64,000 nucleotides of DNA, from the NCBI RefSeq assembly GCF_002848265.1, contig NZ_CP025422.1:2076727-2140726 (forward strand), read 5' to 3'. The position numbers and the translations under genes were made by a program. Origin of the DNA: Zhihengliuella sp. ISTPL4 (lineage in GTDB: Bacteria; Actinomycetota; Actinomycetes; Actinomycetales; Microbacteriaceae). Numbering within the stretch: the first letter of the stretch is position 1; each line of letters starts with the position of its first letter. Shown here in pieces: positions 16,390 to 24,391 of the stretch. The notes under the pieces were generated by a model. That model worked only from the letters and a program-made list of their open reading frames with translations. It made no database searches and was not told the origin of the DNA.

Positions 16390-17250
16390 TTGATCACCTT
16401 CGCCGATTTCCTTCCCGTTCCGGAGCCGCAGCTCACGAAAGTGAAGTTCAACATGCGCTCCGGCGACGGCAGCGGTGAGGCCTTGGACTTCCTCATAGAC
16501 GACCATGAGCGCTGGCTCAACTTCGGCCGGTGGCGTACAAAGCAGACGAACAACAACATGGGTGGGGCGCGGTATCTACTGGCCTTCGCGCAGTACTACC
16601 CCTATGGGCCGCAGTACTTCATGTTCGGCGGCGCGTTTGAGGTGACCGAGATCAAGCCCGATCGCTTCGACGACCATGGGTATGGGTTGACCCCCTTACC
16701 CATGCACGAAGAGTTCATCAAGCGCCTGATCATCAAACTCGACAGGCCCATCGGCCGTACCCCATACCTGCGCCACTATGTCGGGCTGCAGGAGAGCCTG
16801 CTCGCCCCTGAGGTCTACGAGCTCGCGCCGGGCGCCAAGTTGGGCACTTTCCCCGGCTATCAGAACGTCCGACTGCGGCATCACGAACTGCAGCGCATCA
16901 TCGCAGGCGATGAGCCCAGTTGGAAGGATGCGCTCTCCAGCGTGAAGGGCGTCTACGTGATCACCGACCTGAGTAGCGGTCGACTGTATGTCGGGTCTGC
17001 GTCTGGCGAAGCTAACGGTCTCTGGCAGCGCTGGTCCAGCTACGCGCACCTGAAAAATCTCACAGGTGGAAACCGGGAGCTCGAGCACTTACGCCGGGAC
17101 CTCGGCGATAGGCACATCACCGGAAACTTCCAGTATTCGATCCTCGAGATCTTTGACCCCAAGACGAGAGCGGACACGATCCTGGCCCGCGAGTCGTTCT
17201 GGAAGAAGGCGCTCGATAGCAAGCACCCTCACGGGATGAACTGGAACTGA
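16390..17250 (+). CDS. GIY-YIG nuclease family protein
   Basis: A 286-residue protein whose C-terminal part (about 180-286) is a GIY-YIG domain. The two motif strands appear as GVYVITD and LYVGSASG, followed by a conserved Arg in LWQRWSSYA, NRELEHL and a catalytic-type Glu in ARESFWKKAL. The N-terminal 170 residues are of unknown fold. The TTG at 16390 is taken as the start because GGGAG lies 8 bases upstream. Stand-alone proteins of this build occur in actinobacterial accessory regions and are often considered defence genes; activity is inferred. Confidence 0.8.
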   Translation: MITFADFLPVPEPQLTKVKFNMRSGDGSGEALDFLIDDHERWLNFGRWRTKQTNNNMGGARYLLAFAQYYPYGPQYFMFGGAFEVTEIKPDRFDDHGYGLTPLPMHEEFIKRLIIKLDRPIGRTPYLRHYVGLQESLLAPEVYELAPGAKLGTFPGYQNVRLRHHELQRIIAGDEPSWKDALSSVKGVYVITDLSSGRLYVGSASGEANGLWQRWSSYAHLKNLTGGNRELEHLRRDLGDRHITGNFQYSILEIFDPKTRADTILARESFWKKALDSKHPHGMNWN

Positions 17251-17346
17251 GGGCCTGGCTTCAACTGGTCAAGGCGTCGGACGCAGGAAAATCGCGGCGC
17301 TTGACCACGTGGTCGACGCCGAAGACGGTGGTGCGGAGGGCGGGAA

Positions 17347-17490
17347 TCAGACGTTTCGGCGAAGAAGCACTCCATACGCGAGGACGTCCGGTCCGCTGAG
17401 GTCCCACTCGTCGTAGATAACCCTGTTCACTACTGCAGAGAAGTGGTTTCGGATGAATACGATGATTCGTTCATCTGACGGATATCGCAT
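17347..17490 (-). CDS. possible small protein (47 aa)
   Basis: An ATG-to-TGA frame in the 460-base gap after the GIY-YIG gene. It encodes a well-mixed peptide beginning MRYPSDERIIVFIRNHFSAV and continuing through IYDEWDLSGPDVLAYG. The composition looks protein-like rather than shadow-like, with no opposing gene. A GGGG run precedes the ATG at a workable distance. It may be a remnant of a longer gene. Confidence 0.3.
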   Translation of the reverse strand: MRYPSDERIIVFIRNHFSAVVNRVIYDEWDLSGPDVLAYGVLLRRNV

Positions 17491-17584
17491 CTGACTGCCC
17501 CGACGCGCAAGAGCGAACACGAGGCGGAAGAACAGCGGTAGTGGCTACGAAGCGCGGAGAACGGCGCGCGGCAGCACCGCGCCC

Positions 17585-17701
17585 ATGTCGAGCAAACCCG
17601 ACAACGGCATGCAAAGGGCGAGGGCATGGCGTGAGATCGCGTTCGTGTGCCGGGAGCACGGTGTGCAGGTACTGGCGGACCCGTTCGAGGGGCGGCGGTA
17701 G
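17585..17701 (+). CDS. possible small protein or gene remnant (38 aa)
   Basis: ATG at 17585 to TAG at 17699-17701. The peptide ends in FVCREHGVQVLADPFEGRR, which reads like the C-terminus of a real protein. It lies just before the convergent methylase gene. No family was recognised. Confidence 0.25.
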   Translation: MSSKPDNGMQRARAWREIAFVCREHGVQVLADPFEGRR

Positions 17702-17712
17702 GAGCTGATTTT

Positions 17713-19347
17713 CTATCCGTAGAATTTCGAATGGGTTCGCTGTAGCCTGCGATCCATCAGAGTTGACCGGGCATCGCGAAGATCACTCATGATCCCCGCG
17801 TCCAGCGCCGGCACGAGGCCGCTGATCATTTCGTCGGTAGCGGTGACCAGGGCTTCAGGGTCCTTTGAAGAGCGAGCGATCGCATCCAGCTTCCCGAGCT
17901 CCGCGCCAGCGCCGGGGAGGATCGGCACCTGCAGGGCGCTGACTTCGCTCGGGACGAGTTCGAGCACACCGCCCCCGAAGCTGCGACCTTCGACCTCGGC
18001 CGACAGCAGAGTGAGCGAGTTGTGGAAGACTGCGGTGAAGTCGTCGGCACTCACGGGAGCGCCGACCAGCATCTGCCCCTTGTAGATGGTGTCAGTCGTG
18101 ACGACTCTCGCGTGGTTGGCGATGACCCGTGGGTAATGGTTGGAGCGCTTCGACAGGAGAAGCTCTCCGGGTGGCACGACGGGCACGCGGTACCACGGCG
18201 TGCGCACACGGCACTTGAAGCGCTGGTCGATCTCCTGGCGCAGGCCTTGTACAAGGTAAGCGTCAGGGCGGGCGAATTCTTCGGGGGACGGTCGGTCCGC
18301 AGAGAAGCTCAGGAGCCACGCAATCTGGCCCTCGTCGGTGATGAGCTGTTGGTCCGCCTGTGTATACACCAGGCCTTCGGCGTACCTTGAACGCGGAAGC
18401 AGGGGCAATGCCCACCGCTCGAGCTCGTACTCGGCGACGCGGTCCGAGGTCATGCAGAAGTACCCATTGGCACCTGTCACGGTCGAGACGCTGAATCGGG
18501 CGATATTGCCGAGCCGGGTGACTGCGCCTATGGACCTCACGGCCGCGATCGCACCGTACTGCTTCGGGCTCAGCAGGTAGTCGGTCCAGGTGCCTGGCCC
18601 TGGCGCGATGGTGTGAGTCCAATGACGCGTGCCGCCGTTGTGGTCGTAAAAGTCGACTATGGCTGGCGGGGCAGCCGCTGTGTGAGTCCTGCGCCCGGTG
18701 AGGATGAGCACTTCCTGGAGCACCGCGGGAAAGGAGCCGGGCTTGAACAGGTCGATCGTTAGATCCGTCGTGTGAGCGAGCAGCCAGTTGCGGACAGAGT
18801 TCGCCGAGATGCCGGTCAGGAACTCGGTCGGCAGGATGACCGAGAAGACGCCCCCCTCCCGCAGCTTCGACACGGCGAGCAGGAAGACAGGGATCCACAG
18901 GTTCGACACCGACGAGCCCGCAGCGCCGAGCTCGGCACTGATGGCACGGGCTCGCTGCTTGTCGTCCTCCGCAATGAATTGGAAGCGCACGTAGGGAGGG
19001 TTCGCCAGCACCAGGTCGAAATCGGAGGGCTTGTCCTGCGACCAGCGCAGGACGTTGTCGTTGATGCTTCGCCCGGGAAGGCCGAGGGAGGACAGAGTCT
19101 GTGACGACTTCTCGGCCTCGTGGTCGATCAACTCCACTGCCTCGACATGTCCGAGATCCTGCTTGAAGCCGTTACGCTCGAGACCGCGGAGAAAAGCTCC
19201 GTCGCCGGAAGAGGGTTCGAGGACGCGGAGGTCCGCCTTTGAGGCGAGAAGCTCCTTGGCTCGGGTCAGGCACAGGTCGACCAGCACGTCGGGCGAGTAG
19301 AAACCTCCGCGCAGCTTCTCTTCGCCAACTTCATCCCGCGTGCGCAT
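17713..19347 (-). CDS. N6-adenine DNA methyltransferase, Eco57I class
   Basis: A 544-residue SAM-dependent methylase. FYSPDVLVDLCL near residue 17 is the motif X region. VLEPSSGDGAFL (about 43-54) is the SAM-binding motif I. LVLANPPYVRF near 115 is the catalytic NPPY motif IV for amino methylation of adenine. The C-terminal half (about 300-540) probably holds the target-recognition domain and the TaqI-C-like part. It is divergent from a PLD-type endonuclease gene with 82 bases between them, the usual arrangement of a type II restriction-modification pair. No nuclease motif is visible within the methylase, so it is not a fused type IIG enzyme. Its target sequence cannot be predicted. Confidence 0.9.
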   Translation of the reverse strand: MRTRDEVGEEKLRGGFYSPDVLVDLCLTRAKELLASKADLRVLEPSSGDGAFLRGLERNGFKQDLGHVEAVELIDHEAEKSSQTLSSLGLPGRSINDNVLRWSQDKPSDFDLVLANPPYVRFQFIAEDDKQRARAISAELGAAGSSVSNLWIPVFLLAVSKLREGGVFSVILPTEFLTGISANSVRNWLLAHTTDLTIDLFKPGSFPAVLQEVLILTGRRTHTAAAPPAIVDFYDHNGGTRHWTHTIAPGPGTWTDYLLSPKQYGAIAAVRSIGAVTRLGNIARFSVSTVTGANGYFCMTSDRVAEYELERWALPLLPRSRYAEGLVYTQADQQLITDEGQIAWLLSFSADRPSPEEFARPDAYLVQGLRQEIDQRFKCRVRTPWYRVPVVPPGELLLSKRSNHYPRVIANHARVVTTDTIYKGQMLVGAPVSADDFTAVFHNSLTLLSAEVEGRSFGGGVLELVPSEVSALQVPILPGAGAELGKLDAIARSSKDPEALVTATDEMISGLVPALDAGIMSDLRDARSTLMDRRLQRTHSKFYG

Positions 19348-19357
19348 TCCGACCCCA

Positions 19358-19372
19358 CTTCAGTAACTGAAG
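19358..19372. promoter_or_regulatory. palindrome between methylase and endonuclease genes
   Basis: CTTCAGT-A-ACTGAAG, 7-bp arms with one central base, sits in the 82-base divergent gap. It could be an operator coordinating the two genes. Its arms contain CTTCAG/CTGAAG, which is also the Eco57I recognition hexamer; whether that is more than chance is unknown. Confidence 0.45.
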
Positions 19373-19429
19373 CAAAAGCCTAGCGGACGAGGAACATCTC
19401 GTGAACCCGACGTGTGGGATCCTGGCCCT

Positions 19430-20683
19430 ATGCAGCTGCGATTCGTCGGACAGCCCTTTGCCGAGCATCTGAGCCTCCTCGACTTTATCGAGCAGGCGAG
19501 AGCCAACAATTTCGACGAGTTGAAGATTGCTGTCGCTTGGGCAAAGAAGTCCGGACTCGGCAGAATCTGGGACACGCTGACAGAGTTCCGCGAGCAGGGG
19601 GGCAAAGTGACACTGGTCGTCGGCGTCAGCGAGGGCGGCGCGACCAAGGAAGGTCTACAGCTGGCGCTAGACATAGCGAACGAGAGCTATGTGTTCCATG
19701 ACCCGCAGCGGACGTTCCACCCCAAGGTGTACTTTGCATCGTCATCCGGCAAACGGTCGTTGATGGTGGGATCGAGCAATATGACCGCTGGCGGCCTTGG
19801 ATGGAACTACGAGGCATCTGTCTGGGTGGATTGGGATGCCGGAGAAGGCGAAGACGTCACGGACGAGGTGGTCGCGTGGTTCGACAAGATCATCGCAGCG
19901 CCCGAGTCGTGCAGTCCGCTGACATCGGATCTGATTTCCAAGCTGGAGCAGAGCAAGGACATCATCCTCGGCTCGGAGACAAGGGCACGAAGCCGGAAGA
20001 GCGCCGCGCCGACAGCTGCACCAGAGGACAACGACAGCACGTTCGTCGGGACGATCAGCGGGCTGTTCAAACCCATCGCAGAGGGTCTCCGAAGGCTCCC
20101 TAAGCTCAGCGCGGCGCTTGCGCAGGCGGTGGTGCCGTCGATGCCAGGCACCAAGACTCCGCCGAAGACGTCGACGGTGAAGTCAATAGCAGACGCCAAC
20201 GAGCCGGCACTAGCCGGGCCGGCTCCTCTCGACTTCGGAAACGTGCAGAGGCGCTGGTATCGACCGTTGGACCACACGGCGGCTCAGCAGGCGAAGAAGC
20301 CAGACAGCCATCTCACCAACAATCTTCGACTCACCCGCTCCAAGGCGGACATCGACCCGAAGACCTACTTCCGACACGACTTTTTCGGTGGGCTGCCATG
20401 GGCTGCGGCCGAGAAGAAGCCCTTGACGGAGGAAGAAGTCCTGGTGACCTTCAGGACGTGGATCGACGGTCAGGACTATGGCCTGCAAGAACTACGAGTG
20501 AGTCACAACCTGGGGCGCGTCTCGAATCAGAACAATATCCCGACCATTCTCCAATGGGGGCCGTTGTCTCCAGTAATGCGCGAGACGAACTTCATCGGAA
20601 TGTATATTTCGCTCGAGAGGACCTTCGGCGGGCACTTCAACCTGGTCATATCCGAAGAGCCGCGCGGCGACTACCAGCTGTAG
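19430..20683 (+). CDS. PLD-superfamily restriction endonuclease with NgoFVII/CglI-type B3-like C-terminus
   Basis: A 417-residue nuclease. The N-terminal PLD domain (about 1-165) has the HxK signature in TFHPKVYFA, followed by the usual SSNMTAGGL. A flexible Ser/Pro/Lys linker spans about 170-255. The C-terminal domain (about 285-417) has QDYGLQELRVSH, PTILQWGPLSP and a FNLVI ending, matching the B3-like DNA-recognition domain of NgoFVII, NgoAVII and CglI. ATG 19430 was preferred to a GTG six codons earlier because it begins at the conserved QLRFVGQ. It is divergent from the Eco57I-class methylase. NgoAVII and CglI work with a helicase partner; here only a UvrD-like remnant follows. Confidence 0.85.
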   Translation: MQLRFVGQPFAEHLSLLDFIEQARANNFDELKIAVAWAKKSGLGRIWDTLTEFREQGGKVTLVVGVSEGGATKEGLQLALDIANESYVFHDPQRTFHPKVYFASSSGKRSLMVGSSNMTAGGLGWNYEASVWVDWDAGEGEDVTDEVVAWFDKIIAAPESCSPLTSDLISKLEQSKDIILGSETRARSRKSAAPTAAPEDNDSTFVGTISGLFKPIAEGLRRLPKLSAALAQAVVPSMPGTKTPPKTSTVKSIADANEPALAGPAPLDFGNVQRRWYRPLDHTAAQQAKKPDSHLTNNLRLTRSKADIDPKTYFRHDFFGGLPWAAAEKKPLTEEEVLVTFRTWIDGQDYGLQELRVSHNLGRVSNQNNIPTILQWGPLSPVMRETNFIGMYISLERTFGGHFNLVISEEPRGDYQL

Positions 20684-21325
20684 GTGCCGCACTCCGCGCT
20701 CGAACGCGCCTACGACCGCGCCAAGCATCAGCCGCAGTTCTGGGACATCGCGCTTGACACACCGCGGGTCGCTCGGCTGTTGAAGCTCCACGCCCGGCAC
20801 GTCGATTCGGACGTGCCGTTCGCGGATCAAGTTGACGACCTCCAGGAGCGCGCGTGCGCGGCGATTCCTCCGACCGATATAGAGACGCTGCGTGAAGTCC
20901 ACGAAGCCTGCGATCAGCTGCGCGAGTACGAGAGCGCCGAGACCTCGGTCCCAGCGCTGGTGAGCCGTATTCGGGACCACCAGGTCGTCACCACGATCAC
21001 GCCCGGTGTGCATGTGCTGAACGCACACGTCGGCAAGGGGCAGCAGTTCGACTGGGTGGTAGTGATGGGTCTCGAAGACGGGCACGTCCCGAGCATCTAC
21101 TCCAAGACGGCCGCCGCGATTCTCGAGGACGAACGGATCCTGCTGGTCATGGTCTCCAGGGCTCGCAAGTGCCTATTCCTCACCCACGCCAGTTCGAGTA
21201 CGAACCAATACGGCAAGGTGTTCCACAATGACGCGTCGCAGTGGTGGGACCAGATGGCCGAAGCGACCAAACCGCTGACCCCTGCAATCGCGAAGCTAAT
21301 GAAGGCGAAGCTGACGCAGGCGTAG
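20684..21325 (+). pseudogene. C-terminal remnant of a UvrD-like helicase
   Basis: A 213-residue frame that carries only the last helicase motifs: VGKGQQFDWVVVMGLEDGHVPS (motif V region) and RILLVMVSRARKCLFLTHA (motif VI with its arginine). Walker A, motif II and the rest of domain 1 are absent, so it cannot act as an ATPase alone. A full family member would be about 600 residues. The frame begins with GTG immediately after the TAG of the endonuclease gene and is in phase with it. This looks like a deletion or insertion scar in what was a three-gene methylase-nuclease-helicase locus, though a genuine short protein cannot be excluded. Confidence 0.7.
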
Positions 21326-21942
21326 CCAGCCGATGATCGACGCGTCGGGTGCTCGCATTTCGGCAGTCGCATCTCGGCAGGTCGCAGCCCGAAGGGGATG
21401 GAGACGGGCGACCGTCCAAATGCCCCGACGACGACCACCCCGCCGCGCCCACGCTTGGATCGTCGCGCAGACGTCGCGTCGGGATGCGCCCAGCGCGAGA
21501 TGTAGCGGCCCGAGGCCCGCGTGGGTGCTCGTCACGTCCTCATCCTCGCTGAGTGGACAAGTGCCCGACCTCGGCATCGGTCAGCTCGCGCACGCGTCGG
21601 CCGCGGAGCGAGTGTTCCGGGAGCGTGCGGGATCAGTGCGCGCGCTGGCCGCAGACGAGCATCGGGGTCGGCGAGGATGACCACCGTGCCACGAACTGAA
21701 TCTCCGGCTCCGATAGCAGTCGGAAGGGAGCCGCCGCGGCTGAATGCCGAAAACCCCGCATCTATTCCGCATAATTATCGACAGCTCGGGACACTCGCTG
21801 GCAACCGAAAGTATCCCTAATCAGGTCTATTCGAAGCACCCGCGAGTCCGCAGAAACCCCTAACAGAGCGAAACTCTTACTCGAAAGGTCACCGGATCGA
21901 TGCCGGTCGGAGCCACAAGGCTGATCATTACAATCAGCCCAG

Positions 21943-21977
21943 AAACCCTCGCCTAGCTTCTACATGGCGGGGGTTTT
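21943..21977 (+). terminator. intrinsic terminator with T-tract
   Basis: AAACCCTCGCC (21943-21953) pairs with GGCGGGGGTTT (21966-21976) through 11 positions with one G-U, and TTTT follows on the plus strand. Since no gene ends nearby, it would terminate either a small RNA or read-through from the helicase remnant. Confidence 0.6.
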
Positions 21978-22052
21978 GCTTTGCCCTGGAGCGAACAGGG
22001 CGCGGCTTCCCGGATCTGTAGCGTGGCATTCTGATCCCCGCCGACGTAGAAT

Positions 22053-22068
22053 ATGTCTTAGAGAACAT
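22053..22068 (+). promoter_or_regulatory. candidate operator before the helix-turn-helix gene
   Basis: ATGT-CTTAGAGA-ACAT is a spaced dyad 17 bases before the GTG start of the antitoxin-like gene, overlapping its likely promoter. It fits autoregulation by the encoded helix-turn-helix protein. Confidence 0.4.
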
Positions 22069-22084
22069 TTTCACGGGAGGCGAC

Positions 22085-22660
22085 GTGACCAACGCATCAG
22101 TGCTCGTGCGCGCTGCGCGGAAGAGCAGCGGCCTCACGCAGAAGGATCTCGCCGAGCGAACCAACGTCGACCAAGGCCGAGTATCTCGAGTGGAGGGTGG
22201 CCGCGAGGCTGAGTTCAGCACAGTCGAACGCCTCCTCCGTGGCGCCGGCCACCGCCTGTACTCCGCACCGACGCGACGGGACGACGCGGCGACCGTCGCG
22301 ACGGCGATCCGCGGGTACCTGGGTGCGGGTGACAAGCACAGCGCCCTTCGCGAGTTCATCCAGCTGAGCGACAACCTCAACGCCGAGCACGGCCTCGTAC
22401 GCGGAGTCCTCGGTCTCGCGGAACCCGAACCGACCGGTGACCGTGCCTGGGACGCCGCCCTGGCCGCCCTCGTGGATCTTCGCCTCCGCGAGGAGGGACT
22501 CCCCACTCCGGCGTGGGTCGACGCCCCGAACAGGAGGGTCCAGGTGCCCCGTACCTTGGACGTCGATCCGGCGGATCCGATCCCGACGCCCGACGACGTG
22601 CCCACGGAGTTCTTCGAGCGTGGTGTCCTCGTCTGGCAAGACACCCTGACGAGCGTCTGA
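22085..22660 (+). CDS. XRE-family helix-turn-helix protein, antitoxin-like
   Basis: A 191-residue protein with a Cro/CI-type helix-turn-helix at residues 6-58: SGLTQKDLAERTNVDQGRVS, then VERLLRGAGHRL. A helical C-terminal part follows (70-190). The GTG at 22085 has GGGAGG 4 bases upstream. Its TGA overlaps the ATG of the AbiEii-like gene. This order, helix-turn-helix first and nucleotidyltransferase second, is that of AbiE-type toxin-antitoxin systems, where the first protein represses the operon and neutralises the toxin. Assignment as antitoxin is by context. Confidence 0.75.
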   Translation: MTNASVLVRAARKSSGLTQKDLAERTNVDQGRVSRVEGGREAEFSTVERLLRGAGHRLYSAPTRRDDAATVATAIRGYLGAGDKHSALREFIQLSDNLNAEHGLVRGVLGLAEPEPTGDRAWDAALAALVDLRLREEGLPTPAWVDAPNRRVQVPRTLDVDPADPIPTPDDVPTEFFERGVLVWQDTLTSV

Positions 22661-23244
22661 TGGCTGACGCCCTGAACCGCGACGACATCATCGCCGGCCT
22701 CCGCGACCTGGTCGGGGAGCTTCACGCCGCTGGCGAAGTCGCAGGCATCCGACTTGTCGGTGGTGCTGCACTCGTCATCAGGTACTTCGACCGCCGTGCC
22801 ACCGGAGACCTCGATTCCCTTCACATCAACCCCGGAAGTGACGCAGCCGTTCTCGCCGCCGCCTCGCGCGTCGGAGACCGACGAGGGTGGAGCGCCGGCT
22901 GGTTCAACTTCACTGTAGAGCACGCGGATTCCGTGCCGACGTTCGGGCGTCGAACTGTCGAGTGGGAGACGATCTATGACCGAGACGGCGTCGTCATCCA
23001 GGTCGCCTCGAAGGACGCACTTCTCGCCATGAAGCTCCGCGCCAACCGACCAGGACGCGACGTGGACGACATCCGTCAGTTGCTCACCCTCTGCGGCATC
23101 ACCACGGTGGAGGCGGCGGAGGCTCACTACGAGGACTTCTACCCGGGCGACGGCCTCAGCGACCGCGCTATCGGCATGGTCGAGCGGATCCTCGATGGTG
23201 GCCTGCCGACAGCCGTTCCCTCCCCCGGGCCCATCCATCTCTAA
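22660..23244 (+). CDS. AbiEii/AbiGii-type nucleotidyltransferase, probable toxin
   Basis: A 194-residue nucleotidyltransferase. The motif LVGGAALVIRY followed by RRATGDLDSL (about residues 26-48) gives the GG and the D-x-D metal pair of the polymerase-beta-like fold. ALLAMKLRANRPGRDVDDI (about 122-140) is the downstream Lys/Arg-Asp region of AbiEii. Start ATG 22660 overlaps the upstream TGA, so production is coupled to the helix-turn-helix partner. AbiE toxins act in abortive phage defence, some by nucleotide addition to tRNA. The protein is shorter than classical AbiEii (about 300), closer to DUF6036-type members. Confidence 0.8.
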   Translation: MADALNRDDIIAGLRDLVGELHAAGEVAGIRLVGGAALVIRYFDRRATGDLDSLHINPGSDAAVLAAASRVGDRRGWSAGWFNFTVEHADSVPTFGRRTVEWETIYDRDGVVIQVASKDALLAMKLRANRPGRDVDDIRQLLTLCGITTVEAAEAHYEDFYPGDGLSDRAIGMVERILDGGLPTAVPSPGPIHL

Positions 23245-23299
23245 CGCGATAACGGAGCGGGAGGAGAGAGGGGAGAACGGGAGGAGGCGACCCGCGGAC

Positions 23300-24355
23300 C
23301 TATGCCGGCACGGGTGAGTCTGTCGAGCTGCCCTTCCTCGCATCCCCCGCGGCGACCGCGTGCGGCAGCGCGTGGGTCACGAGGCTCACGAGGAACTTCC
23401 CGGGCTCCTCGAACATGCACAGGTGCGCGGAGTTCTCGAACCACACGACGGGCGTCGACGGTGCCGTCACGGTCTCCAGCCAGCGGACGACCGGCCCGGT
23501 GGGGGTCGTCCAGTCGTGCCGTCCGAGGAACTGGAGCATCGGCACCTCGAACGCCGTCTGATCGCGGGCGTCAAAGCCGAGCAGGTCAGGCAGCACCGCG
23601 GGCATGGTCGCCCGCTGCCCGACACCGATGAGGCCCAGGTCGGCGTCCGTGTAATACGGGGACAGCTCCTGCGACTCGGTGAAGTACGCGAAGTCGGAGC
23701 GATACGCCGAGAGGCCGCCGTAGTACTGCGCCCATCTCCGGCAGGTCACGATGCGCTCGACTGTCAGCGGTTGCTCGCCCGGATACTCCCCCAAGGCCTG
23801 CAACTCCGAGATCGCCTGCTCGTTCCGGTCCGCGACGGCACTCCGCATCGCGTGGCGGAAGCTCTCCTCCTCGTTCTCGGGACCGGAGATGACCTGCCCG
23901 ACGCCGATATACGCCCACAGCAGGTCGGGGCGCCGCCGGGCCAGGGTGAGACCGAGGACCGTCCCCCAGCTGTGCCCGAGCACGCCGACCTTCTGCACGC
24001 CCAGCTCCCCCTGGAGCCACGCGATCAGCTCCACGAGATCGTCGACATACCGGTCGACGCTGAGGTCGATGTCTTCGGGTACGGCGCCCGCGGACTTGCC
24101 GCTCGCGCGCTGGTCGTAGTTGACGACCGTGAAGTAGTCCTCCGCGCCTCGTTGCCAGACCCACGACGAGGGCAACGACGGCAGGGCCGGGCCGCCGTGA
24201 CAGACGACGAGCACGGGGTTCCGTGTGCTGCGCCCGCGGATCGAGACGAACTGGGAGACGCCGCCGAGCTCGACGTACGCCGTCCTGTCGATCGCCTCCG
24301 GGTTCGGGATCCGGCACAGATCCGCGATCACTGCGCGGCCGAGGTCGTCACTCAT
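23300..24355 (-). CDS. alpha/beta hydrolase, proline iminopeptidase-like
   Basis: A 351-residue serine hydrolase. CHGGPALPS near residue 52 is the HGGP oxyanion signature typical of prolyl aminopeptidases. NYDQRASGKS follows. GHSWGT near 123 holds the nucleophile serine. FLGRHDWTTP and NSAHLCMFEEP supply the Asp and His of the triad. The ATG at 24355 is preferred over a GTG three codons upstream. It is cytoplasmic, with no signal peptide. Its exact substrate is unknown; such proteins often hydrolyse N-terminal prolyl or other small amide and ester substrates. It lies head to tail with the phosphotransferase-like gene on the same strand. Confidence 0.85.
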   Translation of the reverse strand: MSDDLGRAVIADLCRIPNPEAIDRTAYVELGGVSQFVSIRGRSTRNPVLVVCHGGPALPSLPSSWVWQRGAEDYFTVVNYDQRASGKSAGAVPEDIDLSVDRYVDDLVELIAWLQGELGVQKVGVLGHSWGTVLGLTLARRRPDLLWAYIGVGQVISGPENEEESFRHAMRSAVADRNEQAISELQALGEYPGEQPLTVERIVTCRRWAQYYGGLSAYRSDFAYFTESQELSPYYTDADLGLIGVGQRATMPAVLPDLLGFDARDQTAFEVPMLQFLGRHDWTTPTGPVVRWLETVTAPSTPVVWFENSAHLCMFEEPGKFLVSLVTHALPHAVAAGDARKGSSTDSPVPA

Positions 24356-24391
24356 GTCGATCACCCTAGGAGAATCAGACCGGCGAAGCGG

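Larger units (their letters stand above)
21326..22084. other. 759-base gene-free region, possible structured RNA near its end
   Basis: No credible coding frame on either strand. From about 21,700 the DNA becomes less GC-rich. Three consecutive stem-loops occur on the plus strand: ACCGG-ATCGATG-CCGGT (21892-21908), GGCTGAT...ATCAGCC (21919-21939) and a terminator-like hairpin (21943-21976) ending in TTTT. The pattern suggests a small RNA ending near 21,977, just before the helix-turn-helix gene. It matches no RNA family I recognise. Confidence 0.4.

Noticed and set aside
21706-21914. Possible tRNA: GGCTCCG at 21706 could pair with CGGAGCC at 21908 and a T-arm-like hairpin lies before the latter
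   Set aside because: The interval is 209 bases, no D or anticodon arm can be drawn, and the T-loop is ATCGATG instead of TTCNANNC.
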